Assembly (NCBI RefSeq): GCF_001644025.1
Contig: NZ_LUUK01000194.1
Location: 57,079-121,078, forward strand
Direction: 5' to 3'
Length of the DNA stretch: 64,000 nt
DNA from: Methylomonas koyamae
GTDB taxonomy: Bacteria > Pseudomonadota > Gammaproteobacteria > Methylococcales > Methylomonadaceae
Part shown: positions 30,531 through 42,200 of the stretch, one piece after another
Layout of the letters: each line of letters opens with the position of its first letter
How positions within the stretch are numbered: position 1 is the stretch's first letter
Position numbers and translations under genes: made by a program
The notes under the pieces: model-generated
Told to the model about the DNA's origin: nothing
Databases searched by the model: none
What the model saw: the letters and a program-made list of their open reading frames with translations, nothing else

Positions 30531-32218
30531 AGTTCATTACCGCGCCGCATTGCGCCGCCCATCGCCGGACTACCGCTGCCTTGAGTGAAGGATAAGGCTA
30601 AATAGCCGGGCGGTTCCTCGCCCAAGAGCCGATACAAATTGGTTAAATTCAATCGGTACTGCTTTTCGAAATCGCTGACCGCCTCGCCGGGATTGTAGTC
30701 ACCGAACCACCAAAACCAATCGGACCCTTCGCACACCGCCAACTGTACTCGCGCCTTTTCCTGCTGTTGATCGGACAAGCGGCCATCCTGCACCGCGTTG
30801 TCGAACGCCTGCTTGACGTCCCCCAACATATCCCAGCCGCAGTTTTTATCGGCGTCGCCGATCCAGGTCGAGAACGTGCCGTAAACCCAACTGCCTGCAA
30901 CCAGACGCGGCAATGGCTGTACTTGAGCTTCGGCACCTTGCAGGTATTCCGAAAACGTCGTCAACTCTATCCGTGGATGTTCGCCGAGCCGGCGATACAA
31001 AGCGCTCAAAAAATGATAGCCGTTATCCGGAAAATACTCCCAGGCATTTTCACCGTCCATGATAATCGAAACCAACGGCGGCCGAGCCTCGTAATCCGCA
31101 ATATTTTCCAGATGCTGAATCAGGTCGGCCACGGCATCGTCGGCATGCCATTTGGAATATTCGAAGCCAATCAGATCGGACAAACCGTCGTCCCGAAAAA
31201 AGCACACCGTGCTGGCCGATGCCAACCGGAACGCTTGATGCACGCTAGTTTTACCGGCCAGATCGGAGGCCCGCAAGCTATTGTGCAAGACATTACCGCC
31301 GCTGGCGGCCCAGTGAAAACCGAACTCGCCGAGTATCGCCAGCGTACGCTCGCTGACGCCACCTTCGGATGGCCAACAACCGCGCGGTTCGAAACCGAAA
31401 AAGTGTCGAAAGGTGTTGATCCCCTTCCGCAAGTGCCAGCATACGCGCTCTTCACCGCCGGGGTAATCCGGCAATTTAGGCAAAGCCACTTCCGGCATCG
31501 CCTCTCGGGCACTGGCGATATCCAACATCAACGGCATGATCGGATGCGCGTATGGCGTCACCGATAATTCGATACGGCCCTTACGGGCTAATGCCTTATA
31601 GCGATAAATCACTTTAGACAACAAGTCGCCGATCACCTCGACGATTTCTATCCGGTCGTGCAACGTGAACGCCGCGCCTTTTTCGATCAAGCGTTTGATC
31701 CGGTTGTCCGTCAACTTGACGGTTTCGCCCATCCAGATCAAGTGATACCAAACCAGGATATCGGAAACGAATTGGGCGTTGACATATTTAATGGCGTCCT
31801 GATGCCCGAGAATCCAATCGGCCATGTCGATCAATTTGCGGAAGGCCGGATAGCGGTCGATTTGGCGTTCGCGGTTAGCTTTTTTACAATCGCGCAGCAG
31901 TTTCAGACGTTTGTCCGGGTCGGCCGACGCCGTCGGCTCGACCAACGCGGCCAACAACGGATCCTTCATAGCGATCCGATCATGCAGATAGCCGGTCACC
32001 TGATTAGAATAATCTTCGATTTGCTCCAGCAAAATCGGCGCGAAATTGACAACCGCCTTAGCCGACGGAGCCGCCTCCAAATGGGCGACCATATCGACGT
32101 AATCCTTGATGACGTGCAGATAAGTCCACGGCAATTTGAATTCGCCGCTCTGCGTGTCGCGGTACTCCGGCTGGTGCATATGCCAGCACAGCACCAGCTT
32201 GAGTTTTTTACCGGACAT
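30527..32218 (-). CDS. glycoside hydrolase family 57 protein
   Basis: A 563-residue GH57 enzyme. The N-terminal [14 protein letters not shown] (family motif HQP), [14 protein letters not shown] with the expected nucleophile Glu near residue 290, and [13 protein letters not shown] with the acid Asp near 385 are all present. GH57 members are alpha-amylases, 4-alpha-glucanotransferases or branching enzymes; this length and arrangement resemble the alpha-amylase or amylopullulanase-like proteins found beside glycogen genes. No signal peptide, so it acts on internal glucan. Its start overlaps the glgC end by 11 bases and its stop overlaps malQ by four, giving tight coupling. Confidence 0.88.
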   Translation of the reverse strand: MSGKKLKLVLCWHMHQPEYRDTQSGEFKLPWTYLHVIKDYVDMVAHLEAAPSAKAVVNFAPILLEQIEDYSNQVTGYLHDRIAMKDPLLAALVEPTASADPDKRLKLLRDCKKANRERQIDRYPAFRKLIDMADWILGHQDAIKYVNAQFVSDILVWYHLIWMGETVKLTDNRIKRLIEKGAAFTLHDRIEIVEVIGDLLSKVIYRYKALARKGRIELSVTPYAHPIMPLMLDIASAREAMPEVALPKLPDYPGGEERVCWHLRKGINTFRHFFGFEPRGCWPSEGGVSERTLAILGEFGFHWAASGGNVLHNSLRASDLAGKTSVHQAFRLASASTVCFFRDDGLSDLIGFEYSKWHADDAVADLIQHLENIADYEARPPLVSIIMDGENAWEYFPDNGYHFLSALYRRLGEHPRIELTTFSEYLQGAEAQVQPLPRLVAGSWVYGTFSTWIGDADKNCGWDMLGDVKQAFDNAVQDGRLSDQQQEKARVQLAVCEGSDWFWWFGDYNPGEAVSDFEKQYRLNLTNLYRLLGEEPPGYLALSFTQGSGSPAMGGAMRRGNEL

Positions 32219-33488
32219 AATGCCGTCTTTGACCGAGCATCTCCGGCGTCACCAACACCACACCGCCCTCGCTGACATAAAAGCGCTTTTCGTCGTCGGC
32301 GCGGTTCTCGCCGATCACGGTGCCTTCCGGCACTTGGCAGCCCTTCTCGATAATTGCCTTGTCGATCCGGCAATGCCGGCCGATGTTGACTTCCGGTAGC
32401 ACCACCGAATCCTTGACGGTCGTATACGAGTTTACGCGCACCTGCGAAAACAACAGCGAATGGCGCACCGTTGCCCCGGAAATCACGCAACCGCCGGACA
32501 CCATCGAATCGATCGCCGCGCCCCGTCTATCGTCGTCGTCGAACACGAACTTGGCCGGCGGCGTTTGCGCCTGATAGGTCCAGATCGGCCAGGTGTTGTC
32601 GTACAGGTTCAAGTCCGGCTTGACGCCAATCAATTCCATATTGGCGGCCCAGTAAGCGTCTATGGTTCCGACGTCACGCCAATAGCTTTGCTGGCCGCTT
32701 TGCAAATCCAGGAAGGGATAGGCATACACCCGATATTTGTCAATGACGGCCGGAATAATGTCCTTACCGAAATCGCGGCTGGAGGCTTTGGTGTCGGCGT
32801 CCTTGATTAATTGCTCGAACAAAAAGCGGGCGTTGAAAATATAGATACCCATCGACGCCAATGCGGTATTGTCGCGACCCGGCATCGCCGGCGGGTTATC
32901 CGGTTTCTCGACAAAGGATTTAACCCGGCGCTCGTCGTCGACATGCATCACGCCGAATGCCTTGGCATCTTCCAACGACACTTCGATGCAACCGATCGTC
33001 AAGTCGGCTTTGTTGGCGACGTGATCGGCCAGCATCACCGAATAATCCATTTTATAAATGTGGTCGCCGGCCAAGACCAACACGAACTCGGGATTTCGCG
33101 CCCGCAGAATATCAATGTTTTGATAGATGGCGTCGGCGGTTCCCTGGTACCAGGAATGTTCGTCGTGGCGCTGCTGAGCGGGCATCAAATCGACGTACTC
33201 GCCGAATTCGCCGCGTAAAAAACCCCAGCCTTGTTGAATGTGGCGAATCAGCGAGTCGGCTTTGTATTGCGTCAAAATGCCAATCTTGCGGATATCCGAA
33301 TTGATGCAATTGGACAGCGGAAAGTCGATGATCCGGAACTTGCCGCCGAACGGTACCGCCGGCTTCGCCCGCCAATCGGTCATGTCCTTAAGTCGCGATC
33401 CCCGGCCACCAGCCAAAATCAAGGCTATGGTGTTACGGGTCAAATCGTTGACCCGTCTTTCCTGTAGATTTGTATCGACGACTGACAT
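32208..33488 (-). CDS. glgC: glucose-1-phosphate adenylyltransferase
   Basis: A 426-residue enzyme making ADP-glucose for glycogen synthesis. Visible motifs: [20 protein letters not shown] (nucleotide loop, near residue 20), [16 protein letters not shown], and [16 protein letters not shown]; the C-terminus carries the left-handed beta-helix repeats of the regulatory domain. ATG 33488 is chosen because AGAGGA lies six bases upstream; ATG 33494 overlaps that element. First gene of glgC-GH57-malQ and divergent from glgB across 214 bases. Confidence 0.96.
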   Translation of the reverse strand: MSVVDTNLQERRVNDLTRNTIALILAGGRGSRLKDMTDWRAKPAVPFGGKFRIIDFPLSNCINSDIRKIGILTQYKADSLIRHIQQGWGFLRGEFGEYVDLMPAQQRHDEHSWYQGTADAIYQNIDILRARNPEFVLVLAGDHIYKMDYSVMLADHVANKADLTIGCIEVSLEDAKAFGVMHVDDERRVKSFVEKPDNPPAMPGRDNTALASMGIYIFNARFLFEQLIKDADTKASSRDFGKDIIPAVIDKYRVYAYPFLDLQSGQQSYWRDVGTIDAYWAANMELIGVKPDLNLYDNTWPIWTYQAQTPPAKFVFDDDDRRGAAIDSMVSGGCVISGATVRHSLLFSQVRVNSYTTVKDSVVLPEVNIGRHCRIDKAIIEKGCQVPEGTVIGENRADDEKRFYVSEGGVVLVTPEMLGQRRHYVR

Positions 33489-33702
33489 GAGCATCCTCTA
33501 AGAAAAAATAAGCGACACCGATGGCCGCCCGGGATGGGCATATCGGCGGATTTGTCGGCATGGCACTTGCCGCGTCCGAGCATTATCGTTACTCTTCGCG
33601 AAAAAGTAAAAGCCAAGCGATTTGTTACCGAGTAGTCTATCCTGCCTGGCATGGCTGTCCCTGCCAACCATCTAACAAAACTATAACCGAAGGCGTTGCA
33701 TC
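33489..33702. promoter_or_regulatory. divergent glgC/glgB intergenic region
   Basis: The 214 bases between the divergent glgC and glgB starts should hold promoters for both glycogen units. AGAGGA serves glgC and GAAGG precedes glgB. I cannot identify a convincing promoter pair or operator by eye. Confidence 0.5.
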
Positions 33703-35880
33703 ATGAACAAGCCAAGCCCATCCCTGCCGCTCGATCCGGAAATCGTCAAAATCATCGAGGCCAGACATCACGACCCCTTTTCCGTGCTGGGTCGCCACGG
33801 CCAGGACCGCGATACCGTCGTCCGCGTGTTTCTACCCTACGCCGAAAGCGTGAGTCTGGCCGCCGACGGCGGCGATTTCGTAAGACTACCGGATACCGAC
33901 GTATTCGAATACCGCCCCGGCACCGGCGACGTTCCGAAGCATTACCAATTGGCCTGGACCGACAAGGACGGCAACGACCACCTCCAATACGATCCCTATT
34001 GTTTCGGCCCGGTACTGCCTGAATTCGACCAACACTTGTTCGCGGAAGGCCGCCATTGGCACATCTATCAAAAACTCGGCGGTCACCGCCAAAGCGTGGC
34101 CGGGATAGACGGCGTGTCTTTCTCGGTCTGGGCGCCCAACGCGCAACGCGTCAGCGTCGTCGGCGACTTCAACCGCTGGGACGGCCGCTGCCATCCGATG
34201 CGCAGCTTGGGCGGCAGCGGAATCTGGGAAATCTTTATCCCCGGTTTAACCGTGGGCTGCTTGTACAAATTCGAAATCATCAATCGCAATTCCGGGGAAT
34301 TGCTGGTTAAAACCGACCCCTACGGCCAACAATTCGAATTCCGCCCGCAGACCGCCGCGATCGTGGTCGATGAAGATCGTTACGTCTGGCACGACGGCGA
34401 ATGGATGGACCAGCGCGCCCAACATGACTGGCTGCACCAACCGATGTCGATCTATGAGGTGCATTTGGGCTCGTGGCGGCGCGACCAGCGCGGCAACTTC
34501 CTGAACTATCGCGATTTGGCCGAACAATTGGTCGATTACGTCAAAGCGTTGGGCTTTACCCATATCGAGTTACTGCCGATCACCGAACACCCGCTCGATG
34601 CGTCCTGGGGGTATCAGACCACCGGCTATTTCGCGCCCACCAGCCGCCACGGCACGCCGGACGACTTCCGCTATTTCATCGACCACTGCCACCAAAACGG
34701 CATAGGCGTGATCCTGGATTGGGTGCCGGCCCACTTTCCCAAGGACGCCTTCGCGCTGGCCCGCTTCGACGGCACGGCCCTGTATGAGCACGAGGACCCG
34801 CGCAAGGGCGAACACCGCGACTGGGGAACCTTGATCTACAACTACAGCCGCAACGAAGTGAAAAACTTCCTGCTGTCCAGCGCCTTCTTCTGGCTGGAAG
34901 AATTCCACCTGGACGGCCTGCGCGTCGATGCGGTGGCCTCGATGCTGTATCTGGACTATTCGCGCGAAGCCAACGACTGGATTCCCAATATGTACGGCGG
35001 CAACGAGAACCTGGAAGCGATCGACTTCCTCCGCCACATGAATACCGTCACCCACGAGCAACACCCCGGCACCGTCGTGATGGCCGAGGAGTCCACGTCC
35101 TGGCCGCAAGTCACCCGGCCGACCTGGACCGGCGGCTTGGGCTTCTCGATGAAATGGAACATGGGCTGGATGCACGACATCCTGTGCTACATGCAACAGC
35201 AACCCATCCACCGCGCCTACCACCACGACCAACTGACCTTCGGCTTGCTGTACGCGTTTACCGAAAACTTCATCCTGCCGTTTTCGCACGACGAAGTGGT
35301 ACACGGCAAACAGTCGATGCTTAACAAAATGCCGGGCGACGAATGGCAGCGTTTCGCCAATCTGCGCCTGCTCTATACGATGATGTTCACCTATCCCGGC
35401 AAAAAACTGTTGTTCATGGGCAGCGAGTTCGGCCAAGGTACCGAATGGAGTTTCAATCGCACGCTGGACTGGTACGTACTGGACTACGCCCACCATGCCG
35501 GTCTGCAAACCCTGGTCAAGGATCTGAATCGCCTCTATACCAGCCATCCGGCCTTGTACCGCTTCGATTTCGAGCACGCCGGCTTCGAATGGATAGACTG
35601 CCACGATTACCAGCAGTCCATCATCAGCTACCGGCGTAAATCGGCCCACGAAGAGCTGATCGTGATTCTGAACTTCACCCCGGTGCCGCGCGAACGTTAC
35701 CGAATCGGCGTGCCGCAACCCGGTACCTACGTCGAAATCTTTAACTCGGATTCTCACTATTACGACGGCAGCAACACCGGCAACGGTAGCGTACTGTCCG
35801 AGCCGCAGCCCTGGATGGGGATGGAGCATTCGATCTCCGTCACTCTTCCGCCGTTAGCCGGCATCATATTAAAAATGTAA
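33703..35880 (+). CDS. glgB: 1,4-alpha-glucan branching enzyme
   Basis: A 725-residue GH13 enzyme that introduces alpha-1,6 branches into glycogen. The N-terminal part has two starch-binding-like beta-sandwich modules ([12 protein letters not shown] near residue 20; [20 protein letters not shown] near 140). The catalytic barrel has D409 ([16 protein letters not shown]), E462 (MAEESTSWP) and D530 ([10 protein letters not shown]), matching E. coli D405, E458 and D526 with a constant offset. A C-terminal all-beta domain ends the protein. glgA starts 13 bases downstream in the same operon. Confidence 0.97.
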   Translation: MNKPSPSLPLDPEIVKIIEARHHDPFSVLGRHGQDRDTVVRVFLPYAESVSLAADGGDFVRLPDTDVFEYRPGTGDVPKHYQLAWTDKDGNDHLQYDPYCFGPVLPEFDQHLFAEGRHWHIYQKLGGHRQSVAGIDGVSFSVWAPNAQRVSVVGDFNRWDGRCHPMRSLGGSGIWEIFIPGLTVGCLYKFEIINRNSGELLVKTDPYGQQFEFRPQTAAIVVDEDRYVWHDGEWMDQRAQHDWLHQPMSIYEVHLGSWRRDQRGNFLNYRDLAEQLVDYVKALGFTHIELLPITEHPLDASWGYQTTGYFAPTSRHGTPDDFRYFIDHCHQNGIGVILDWVPAHFPKDAFALARFDGTALYEHEDPRKGEHRDWGTLIYNYSRNEVKNFLLSSAFFWLEEFHLDGLRVDAVASMLYLDYSREANDWIPNMYGGNENLEAIDFLRHMNTVTHEQHPGTVVMAEESTSWPQVTRPTWTGGLGFSMKWNMGWMHDILCYMQQQPIHRAYHHDQLTFGLLYAFTENFILPFSHDEVVHGKQSMLNKMPGDEWQRFANLRLLYTMMFTYPGKKLLFMGSEFGQGTEWSFNRTLDWYVLDYAHHAGLQTLVKDLNRLYTSHPALYRFDFEHAGFEWIDCHDYQQSIISYRRKSAHEELIVILNFTPVPRERYRIGVPQPGTYVEIFNSDSHYYDGSNTGNGSVLSEPQPWMGMEHSISVTLPPLAGIILKM

Positions 35881-35893
35881 ACCTGTTTAAGCG

Positions 35894-37327
35894 ATGAAGA
35901 AAATTTTGTTCGCCACCAGCGAAACCCATCCACTGATCAAAACCGGCGGCCTGGCCGATGTCGCCGGCAGCCTGCCGCTGGCCCTCGGCGAGCTGGAGCA
36001 GGACGTGCGTATCATCATGCCCAACTACCAGGCCATCCGCAATTGCGAACCGGGCCGTTACCTGTGCACGGTCAAGGTCAACAATTGCGACGTCAATCTG
36101 CTGGAAACCTGGCTGCCCGGCAGCCAGATTCCGGTCTGGCTGGTCGATTACCCGCCGTTCTTTAAAGTACCGGGCAACCCTTACGTCGACGATAACGGCA
36201 TGCCATGGCCGAATATCGGCGACCGCTTCGCGCTGTTCTGCCGCATCGTCGCCGAAGTGGCAATGAACCGCGCCTACCTGGACTGGCAACCCGACATCGT
36301 GCATTGCAACGATTGGCAAACCGGTCTGGTGCCGGCTCTGCTATCGCTGGAACACCAACATCCGGCCAGCGTATTCACGATCCACAATATGGCCTATCAA
36401 GGCCTGTTTCCAGCGACCGCGTTTACGTTGCTGAACCTGCCCGGCCAGCTCTGGCACCCGGAGGGTCTGGAGTACCATGGGATGTTGTCGTTCATCAAGG
36501 GCGGCTTGGCCTACGCGGAGCGCATCACTACCGTCAGCCCAACCTATGCCCAGGAAATCCAAACGCCGGAATTCGGTTACGGCCTGGAGGGTCTGTTGGC
36601 GCATAAGCAATCGCAATTGAGCGGTATTCTAAACGGCATCGATACCGAAGTCTGGAATCCGGCGATCGATCCGCACATCGCCCAGACCTACGGCATGAAG
36701 ACCCTGAACGACAAAGCCGCCAACAAAATCGCATTGCAGCAACAAATGAACCTGCCCGTCGACGCCGAACTCCCGGTATTCGGTTTGATCGGCCGGCTGG
36801 TCGAACAAAAAGGCATCGATCTGATTCTGGCCGGCTTGCCGGAATTGTTGGAACTACCGGCCCAATTCGTTTTCCTGGGCAGCGGCGACAAGAGCAACGA
36901 ATACCGCTTGATGGAATTCGCCCGCCTGTATCCGGAAAAAGTCGCGGTAACGATAGGCTACAACGAGCCGCTAGCCCACCAGATCGAAGCGGGCGCCGAC
37001 ATTTTCCTGATGCCGTCGCGCTTCGAGCCTTGCGGCTTAAACCAAATGTACAGTCAACGCTATGGCACGATCCCTATCGTCCGCAAAACCGGCGGCTTGG
37101 CCGATACCGTCGTCGACACATTGCCGGAAAGCATCGCCAACGGCACCGCGACCGGTTTCGTATTTAACGACACGTCGGCGGCGACACTGACCGAAGCGAT
37201 CAAACGTTGCCTAGTGATGTTCCGACACAAGAAAGATTGGCGGCAGTTGCAGCGCAACGCGATGAGCCGGGATTTTTCTTGGCAAAGTAGCGCCCAACGC
37301 TATCTGGCGCTGTACGATGAAATTTAG
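35894..37327 (+). CDS. glgA: glycogen synthase (ADP-glucose type, GT5)
   Basis: A 477-residue enzyme elongating alpha-1,4-glucan from ADP-glucose. GT5 features: KTGGLADVAGSLPLALGELE near residue 16 (ADP-glucose site), VFTIHNMAYQGLFP near 155, IGRLVEQKGIDLIL near 295 and the nucleotide-binding C-terminal PSRFEPCGLNQMYSQRYGT near 375 followed by VRKTGGLADTV. Standard length. It follows glgB closely and its last 11 bases overlap the start of the secretin-like gene. Confidence 0.97.
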   Translation: MKKILFATSETHPLIKTGGLADVAGSLPLALGELEQDVRIIMPNYQAIRNCEPGRYLCTVKVNNCDVNLLETWLPGSQIPVWLVDYPPFFKVPGNPYVDDNGMPWPNIGDRFALFCRIVAEVAMNRAYLDWQPDIVHCNDWQTGLVPALLSLEHQHPASVFTIHNMAYQGLFPATAFTLLNLPGQLWHPEGLEYHGMLSFIKGGLAYAERITTVSPTYAQEIQTPEFGYGLEGLLAHKQSQLSGILNGIDTEVWNPAIDPHIAQTYGMKTLNDKAANKIALQQQMNLPVDAELPVFGLIGRLVEQKGIDLILAGLPELLELPAQFVFLGSGDKSNEYRLMEFARLYPEKVAVTIGYNEPLAHQIEAGADIFLMPSRFEPCGLNQMYSQRYGTIPIVRKTGGLADTVVDTLPESIANGTATGFVFNDTSAATLTEAIKRCLVMFRHKKDWRQLQRNAMSRDFSWQSSAQRYLALYDEI

Positions 37328-38102
37328 CGGGCCGACGCTTGCAATCAGCCTTTGGGCCGCAGCCGTTTTGGCCGATGATACGGTGATGGAAATCATCGAG
37401 CTTGGCAACCGGCCGGCGGCGGAGATCCAAGCCCTGCTGCAGCCCTTACTAAACGGTGACGACCGCATCGTCGCCGATGGCGCCAAATTGATCGTCAAAA
37501 CCGCTCCGGCCAAGCTTGCGGAGATCCGCGCCCTGGTCAAGCAATTGGACGGCCCGGTCCGTAATTTGACGATCAGCGTCTTGCAAACCACCAGCCAGAC
37601 CGCCGAGCAATTGAACGCCGAAGCGGCCGCGACACTGCACCCCGAGCGCGTCGAACTGCGCGGCTTGGCCGGGAATACCGAGGATTTGCGCGGCCAACGC
37701 CAACAACAGCAGGTGCGCGCCACCGAGGGACAAACCGCCTTTATCAAGACCGGCGAAATCAAACCGGTCCGTAATGTCGCGGTATACGGCTCCAATTACG
37801 GAGGCGCGGTGCTGAGCAGCACCCAAATGCTGGAAGCCAGCAGCGGCTTTGCGGTGGTCCCGCGCTTGGCCGGCGACGACCAAGTGACGCTGGCGATATC
37901 GCCTTGGTCCAACCAATTTCAAAACGGCGAAATAGCCACTCAAGCCGTTCAAACCACCCTCCGCGCCAAACTGGGCGAATGGATTGAAATCGCCGGCAAT
38001 GCCGATCAAACCCAATCGTCCGGCACAGGCATGACGGGTTTCAACCAAAGCACCGAAACCCAGGCGACGCGTATCCTGATACGTGTCGACATTGCCAAAT
38101 AA
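37317..38102 (+). CDS. small secretin-domain-like exported protein
   Basis: A 261-residue exported protein (signal peptide about residues 1-19, AVLADDTVM). Residues 22-95 resemble the STN/NolW-type secretin N-domain: VMEIIELGNRPAAEIQALLQ, ADGAKLIVKTAPAKLAEIR and ALVKQLDGPVRNLTISV. The rest resembles the secretin core entry (GQTAFIKTGEIKPVRNVAVY; FAVVPRLAGDDQVTLAI) but without the long beta-barrel. The ATG overlaps glgA by 11 bases, so expression should follow the glycogen operon although no functional link is obvious. Probably periplasmic; function unknown. Confidence 0.7.
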   Translation: MKFSGPTLAISLWAAAVLADDTVMEIIELGNRPAAEIQALLQPLLNGDDRIVADGAKLIVKTAPAKLAEIRALVKQLDGPVRNLTISVLQTTSQTAEQLNAEAAATLHPERVELRGLAGNTEDLRGQRQQQQVRATEGQTAFIKTGEIKPVRNVAVYGSNYGGAVLSSTQMLEASSGFAVVPRLAGDDQVTLAISPWSNQFQNGEIATQAVQTTLRAKLGEWIEIAGNADQTQSSGTGMTGFNQSTETQATRILIRVDIAK

Positions 38103-38222
38103 AACCGGCTAATCTCGGCCGGCCTTACTCGCTAGCACAAAAACAGATTAATACAAGTTTTTCGCGCGATTCGCCAACAATTTACCTTTCTTTCCAACCG
38201 CCTTTGGGTATCATGGGCAACC

Positions 38223-39275
38223 ATGAAATCCATCGTCTCTCTCCTAAGTTCCCACCAACGCTTCGCCAGGATGGTTTCGATCACGGCACTGTGGCTGTGC
38301 TCCGTTTCGCTGGTAAGCGCAAAACCCTCGTTAAAGGTTTTGGCCTGGCCGGGTTACGCCGACCCGGAGATCGTCGCCGAATTCGCCAAACGCTACGACG
38401 CCGATGTGGAAGTCACCTACGTCGAATCGGACGACGACTTATGGTACAAGCTCAATCACGAGCATCACGACGTATTCGCGGCTAACACCGCCGAATTGCA
38501 ACGTTACATCGCCGCCGGCATCAGCGTGCCGCTGGATGCGGCCAAGATTGCCAATCGCTCGCGCCAACTGCTGCGCTTTCGCGACCTCGCTACCTTTGGC
38601 CTGATTCACGCCGGTCGCGCCTATGCGATACCCTACACCTATGCTGAAATGGGGCTAATCTACGACCGCCGTAAAGTGACCTCCGCGCCTCGCTCGATGT
38701 CGGTGCTTTGGGACCCGGCCTACCGCCACCGGGTGCTGGCTTTCAATACCAGCAACCACAATTTTACCCTGGTCGGATTACTCAGCGGCGCGGCCGACCC
38801 TTTCAACCTCGGCGACGCCGAGTTGAACGCCGCCGCCCGCCGACTGGCCGAACTGCGCCGCAATGTACTGACCTTTTACACGTCGGTAGAGGAAGCCGGC
38901 GAACTGTACGCCAAGCACGATATCGCGCTGATTTTCGGCAACTATGGCAATCAACAAATTCAGGAGCTAAGGCGGCGCGGCGCGGACATCGGTTACGTCA
39001 TCCCCGACGAAGGCGCGTTGGCGTGGTTGGATTGCTGGGCGCTTACCCGAAACGCCGGCAATACCGGGCTGGCCGAACGCTGGATAGACTTCATGCTGGA
39101 GCCGCAAGTCGGCGCGCACTTAACCGAACGACACGGCCTAGCCAACACCACCAGTCAGCCGGCCGATCTGGCACCCGATGCCAAATTGATCTGGCTGGAG
39201 CCGATCGGCAATCCCGAGCGTCAAAAAACCCTGTGGGACCGGATTATTTCCGGCGATGCGCCGGAGGCCTTCTGA
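38223..39275 (+). CDS. PotD/NspS-like periplasmic polyamine-binding protein
   Basis: A 350-residue solute-binding protein of the spermidine/putrescine type. It has an N-terminal signal peptide, with the mature part beginning KPSLKVLAWPGYADPEIVAE, the family opening. DVFAANTAELQRYIAAGI, AIPYTYAEMGLIYDRR, and LALIFGNYGNQQIQEL-type segments follow the PotD fold. There is no ABC permease or ATPase gene nearby; instead the stop overlaps (TGATG) the start of a GGDEF-EAL protein. This is the arrangement of nspS-mbaA in Vibrio cholerae, where the binding protein signals to a c-di-GMP enzyme. Polyamine specificity is inferred. Confidence 0.85.
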   Translation: MKSIVSLLSSHQRFARMVSITALWLCSVSLVSAKPSLKVLAWPGYADPEIVAEFAKRYDADVEVTYVESDDDLWYKLNHEHHDVFAANTAELQRYIAAGISVPLDAAKIANRSRQLLRFRDLATFGLIHAGRAYAIPYTYAEMGLIYDRRKVTSAPRSMSVLWDPAYRHRVLAFNTSNHNFTLVGLLSGAADPFNLGDAELNAAARRLAELRRNVLTFYTSVEEAGELYAKHDIALIFGNYGNQQIQELRRRGADIGYVIPDEGALAWLDCWALTRNAGNTGLAERWIDFMLEPQVGAHLTERHGLANTTSQPADLAPDAKLIWLEPIGNPERQKTLWDRIISGDAPEAF

Positions 39276-42200
39276 TGCGTCTGAGCATAGGCCTAAAACT
39301 GGCATTCTGGCTGGGTCTGTTCGGCACGTTGTCGTCGGGCCTGACCGGCTATTACGTCTACCAGCGCAGTCGCGCGCTGCTGATCGATTCGGCCAAGGAA
39401 AAACTGCTGACCGCGACGCGAGACTCGGCGCAACGCTTCGACGCCGCGCTCAAGGCGACCGTTGCCGATGTCGATTTCCTGGCCGGCTTGGCGCTAAACC
39501 GCGCAATACTGGAAGCCGAGCCGGCCACCAAACCTACGATGGATAAAGACAGGCTCGCCGAGATATTTAGCGGCTTGCTGGTCTCCCACCCCGAGTACAG
39601 CCAAATCCGCCTGATCGATAGCCGGCATTTTGGCCTGGAAACGGTGCGGGCAGATCGCGACCAATCCGGCGTTAAAGTGATCGAAGCACCCCACTTGCAG
39701 GAAAAAAACCATTTCCCCTACGTCTTCGAAACCGCGGCCTTGCCGGCCGGTCAGGTTTACATTTCGGAGATCAACTTAAACCAGGAGCTTGGGACCCATC
39801 TGGGCTACGGCCAACCGACCATCCGCGTCGCCACCCCGGTCAAGTCCGCCGCCGGGACAACCTTGGGCGTGCTGGTCATTAACGTCGATCTCGCCGACCT
39901 ATTCAAGCGGCTGCGCGACAGTTACAGCGGCGACAGCTACCCATTGCTGGTCAATCGACGCGGTGATTACCTGATCCATCCCGATCCCGCGAAAGCCTTT
40001 AGTTTCGAACGCGGCCGGCCGGTCAGAATCCAAAACGACATTCCGGACACCGCGCCGCTGCTGAACGGTTCCAGCCGGATCGCGGTACTCAGCGATACCG
40101 CCGTTAGCGCGTTGGGCGTACCCTATCTGGCCGCTTTCGCCCGCCAGGATTACGGCGCGGCCAGCGAAGGCCGTTTCGTGGTACTCGGCTTATACACCCC
40201 GCTGGACGTGGTCTCGATCGGCAGCAAGACTCTGAGCCTCCAAGTCATCCGTATCGCCTTGTCCCTAAGCTTATTGGTCAGTTTGGTTTCACTGCTGCTT
40301 GCCAAGATGCTGGCCAAACCGCTGCAGGCGATGACCAAAGCCATCGGCCAATTTCAGCTCGGCTTGCCACTCGCCGATATCCCCGTCGACCGCAACGACG
40401 AGATCGGCCATTTAGCCCGCCTGTTTCGAGCGCTGGCGGAGCAGCTCAACGGTCAAATCGCCGAGATACATGCCTCCGAAGCCAAACTGCACGCGATCCT
40501 GAACAACGCGCCGGTCGGGATTTGGTTGGTGGACACCAACGGTCGCTACGCCTTCGTCAACCAGACCTTCTGCCAAGCGCTAGGCATTCCGGAAAGCCGG
40601 TTTTTGCACACCTCCGCGCTGGACGAACTGCTGGGCACCGACATGGCTGCCCGCTTCGAAGCGGCCGACCAACGCTGTCTTAGCGGCGGCCTGGCACCGC
40701 ACCTAAGTCAGGAACAACTGACGTTCGTGGACGGCGAGAGCCACAGTCTGGAAATCAGTCGCACCAAACTATTGGGCCTGAAGGGCGAGGTCTTGGGCAT
40801 TATCGGGATCGCGACCGACATCAGCGACCGCAAACACGCCGCCGATCGCGAACGCGCTCACAACCGGGTGTTGGAACGCCTGGCCAAAAGCCTGCCGCTT
40901 GCCGACATTTTGGAAGCGGTCGTCGAGGGCATCGAAACCCAAAATCCGGCGCTATTGTGCTCCATTTTGTTGCTGGACGCAGAAGGCAGCCATTTGCTGG
41001 TCGGCGCGGCCCCGCATCTACCGGAATTTTACAATTGCGCGCTACACGGCCTGCGCATAGGCTTCGGCGTCGGCTCTTGCGGCACTGCGGCGGTGACCGG
41101 CGACCGAATCATTATCGAAGACATTCAAAGCCATCCTTATTGGACACCGTATCGGGAGTTGGCGGCCAAGGCCGGCTTGGCTTCTTGCTGGTCGGAGCCG
41201 GTACGCGATGCCGGCGGCAAGTTGCTCGGCACACTGACCATTTATCAGCGCCAGCCGGCGCTACCCACGCCGCGCGACTTGCAAATGACCGAACAGGCCG
41301 CCAATCTGACCGGAATCGCGATAGAACATTGCCGTGCCAACGAAGAATTACGGCTGGCTTCGCTGGTCTACCAAAACAGCAGCGAAGCGATGGCCGTCAC
41401 CGACGCGCTCGGCTCTATCCTGGCCATCAACCCGGCATTTTCGGCGATCACCGGCTATACCCCGGCGGAAGTCATTGGTCAGAATTACAATATTCTGAAC
41501 TCCGACCGCCAGGACTACCATTTTTATCAAACCATGTGGCATGCGATTAACGCCAGCGGCCACTGGAAGGGCGAAATCTGGAATCGCCGCAAGAACGGCG
41601 AAGTGTTCGTGCAATGGTTGACGGTCAACACGATTTTCAACGAGGACGGCAGTCCGCATCGGCGCGTGGCCTTGTTTTCCGACATCACCGAAAAAAAGCA
41701 AACCGAAGAGCTAATCTGGACTCAGGCCAATTTCGACCCGTTGACCGGACTGCCCAACCGCCGGATGTTTCACGACCGGCTGGATCAGGAACTGAAGAAG
41801 GCGCATCGCACCGGCCGCGCGCTGGCGCTGATTTTTCTGGATCTGGACCGCTTCAAGGAAATCAACGACACGCTCGGCCACGATATGGGCGATTTGTTGC
41901 TTAAGGATGCCGCGCAACGCTTGCTGCGTTGCGTGCGCGAATCCGATACTGTGGCGCGACTGGGCGGCGACGAATTCACGATTATCCTGGGCGAACTCGA
42001 CGATACCGAACATGTCGAGCGCATCGTCGTCAATTTGCTGCAAAAACTGGCCGAACCGTTTCAGCTGAAAGCCAAGGTGGCCTATCTGTCGGCGAGTATC
42101 GGCATCACGCTGTTCCCGAAAGACGGCGACAAAATCCACGTACTGATCAAAAACGCCGACCAAGCCATGTATGCCGCCAAGCACCAAGGCCGCAATCGCT

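Noticed and set aside
34570..35829. A 419-codon minus-strand open frame
   Set aside because: Antisense shadow of the catalytic part of glgB.
38708..39274. Upstream in-frame extension of the GGDEF-EAL protein
   Set aside because: Lies out of frame inside the binding-protein gene; the ATG at 39275 has GGAGG and begins with a membrane helix.
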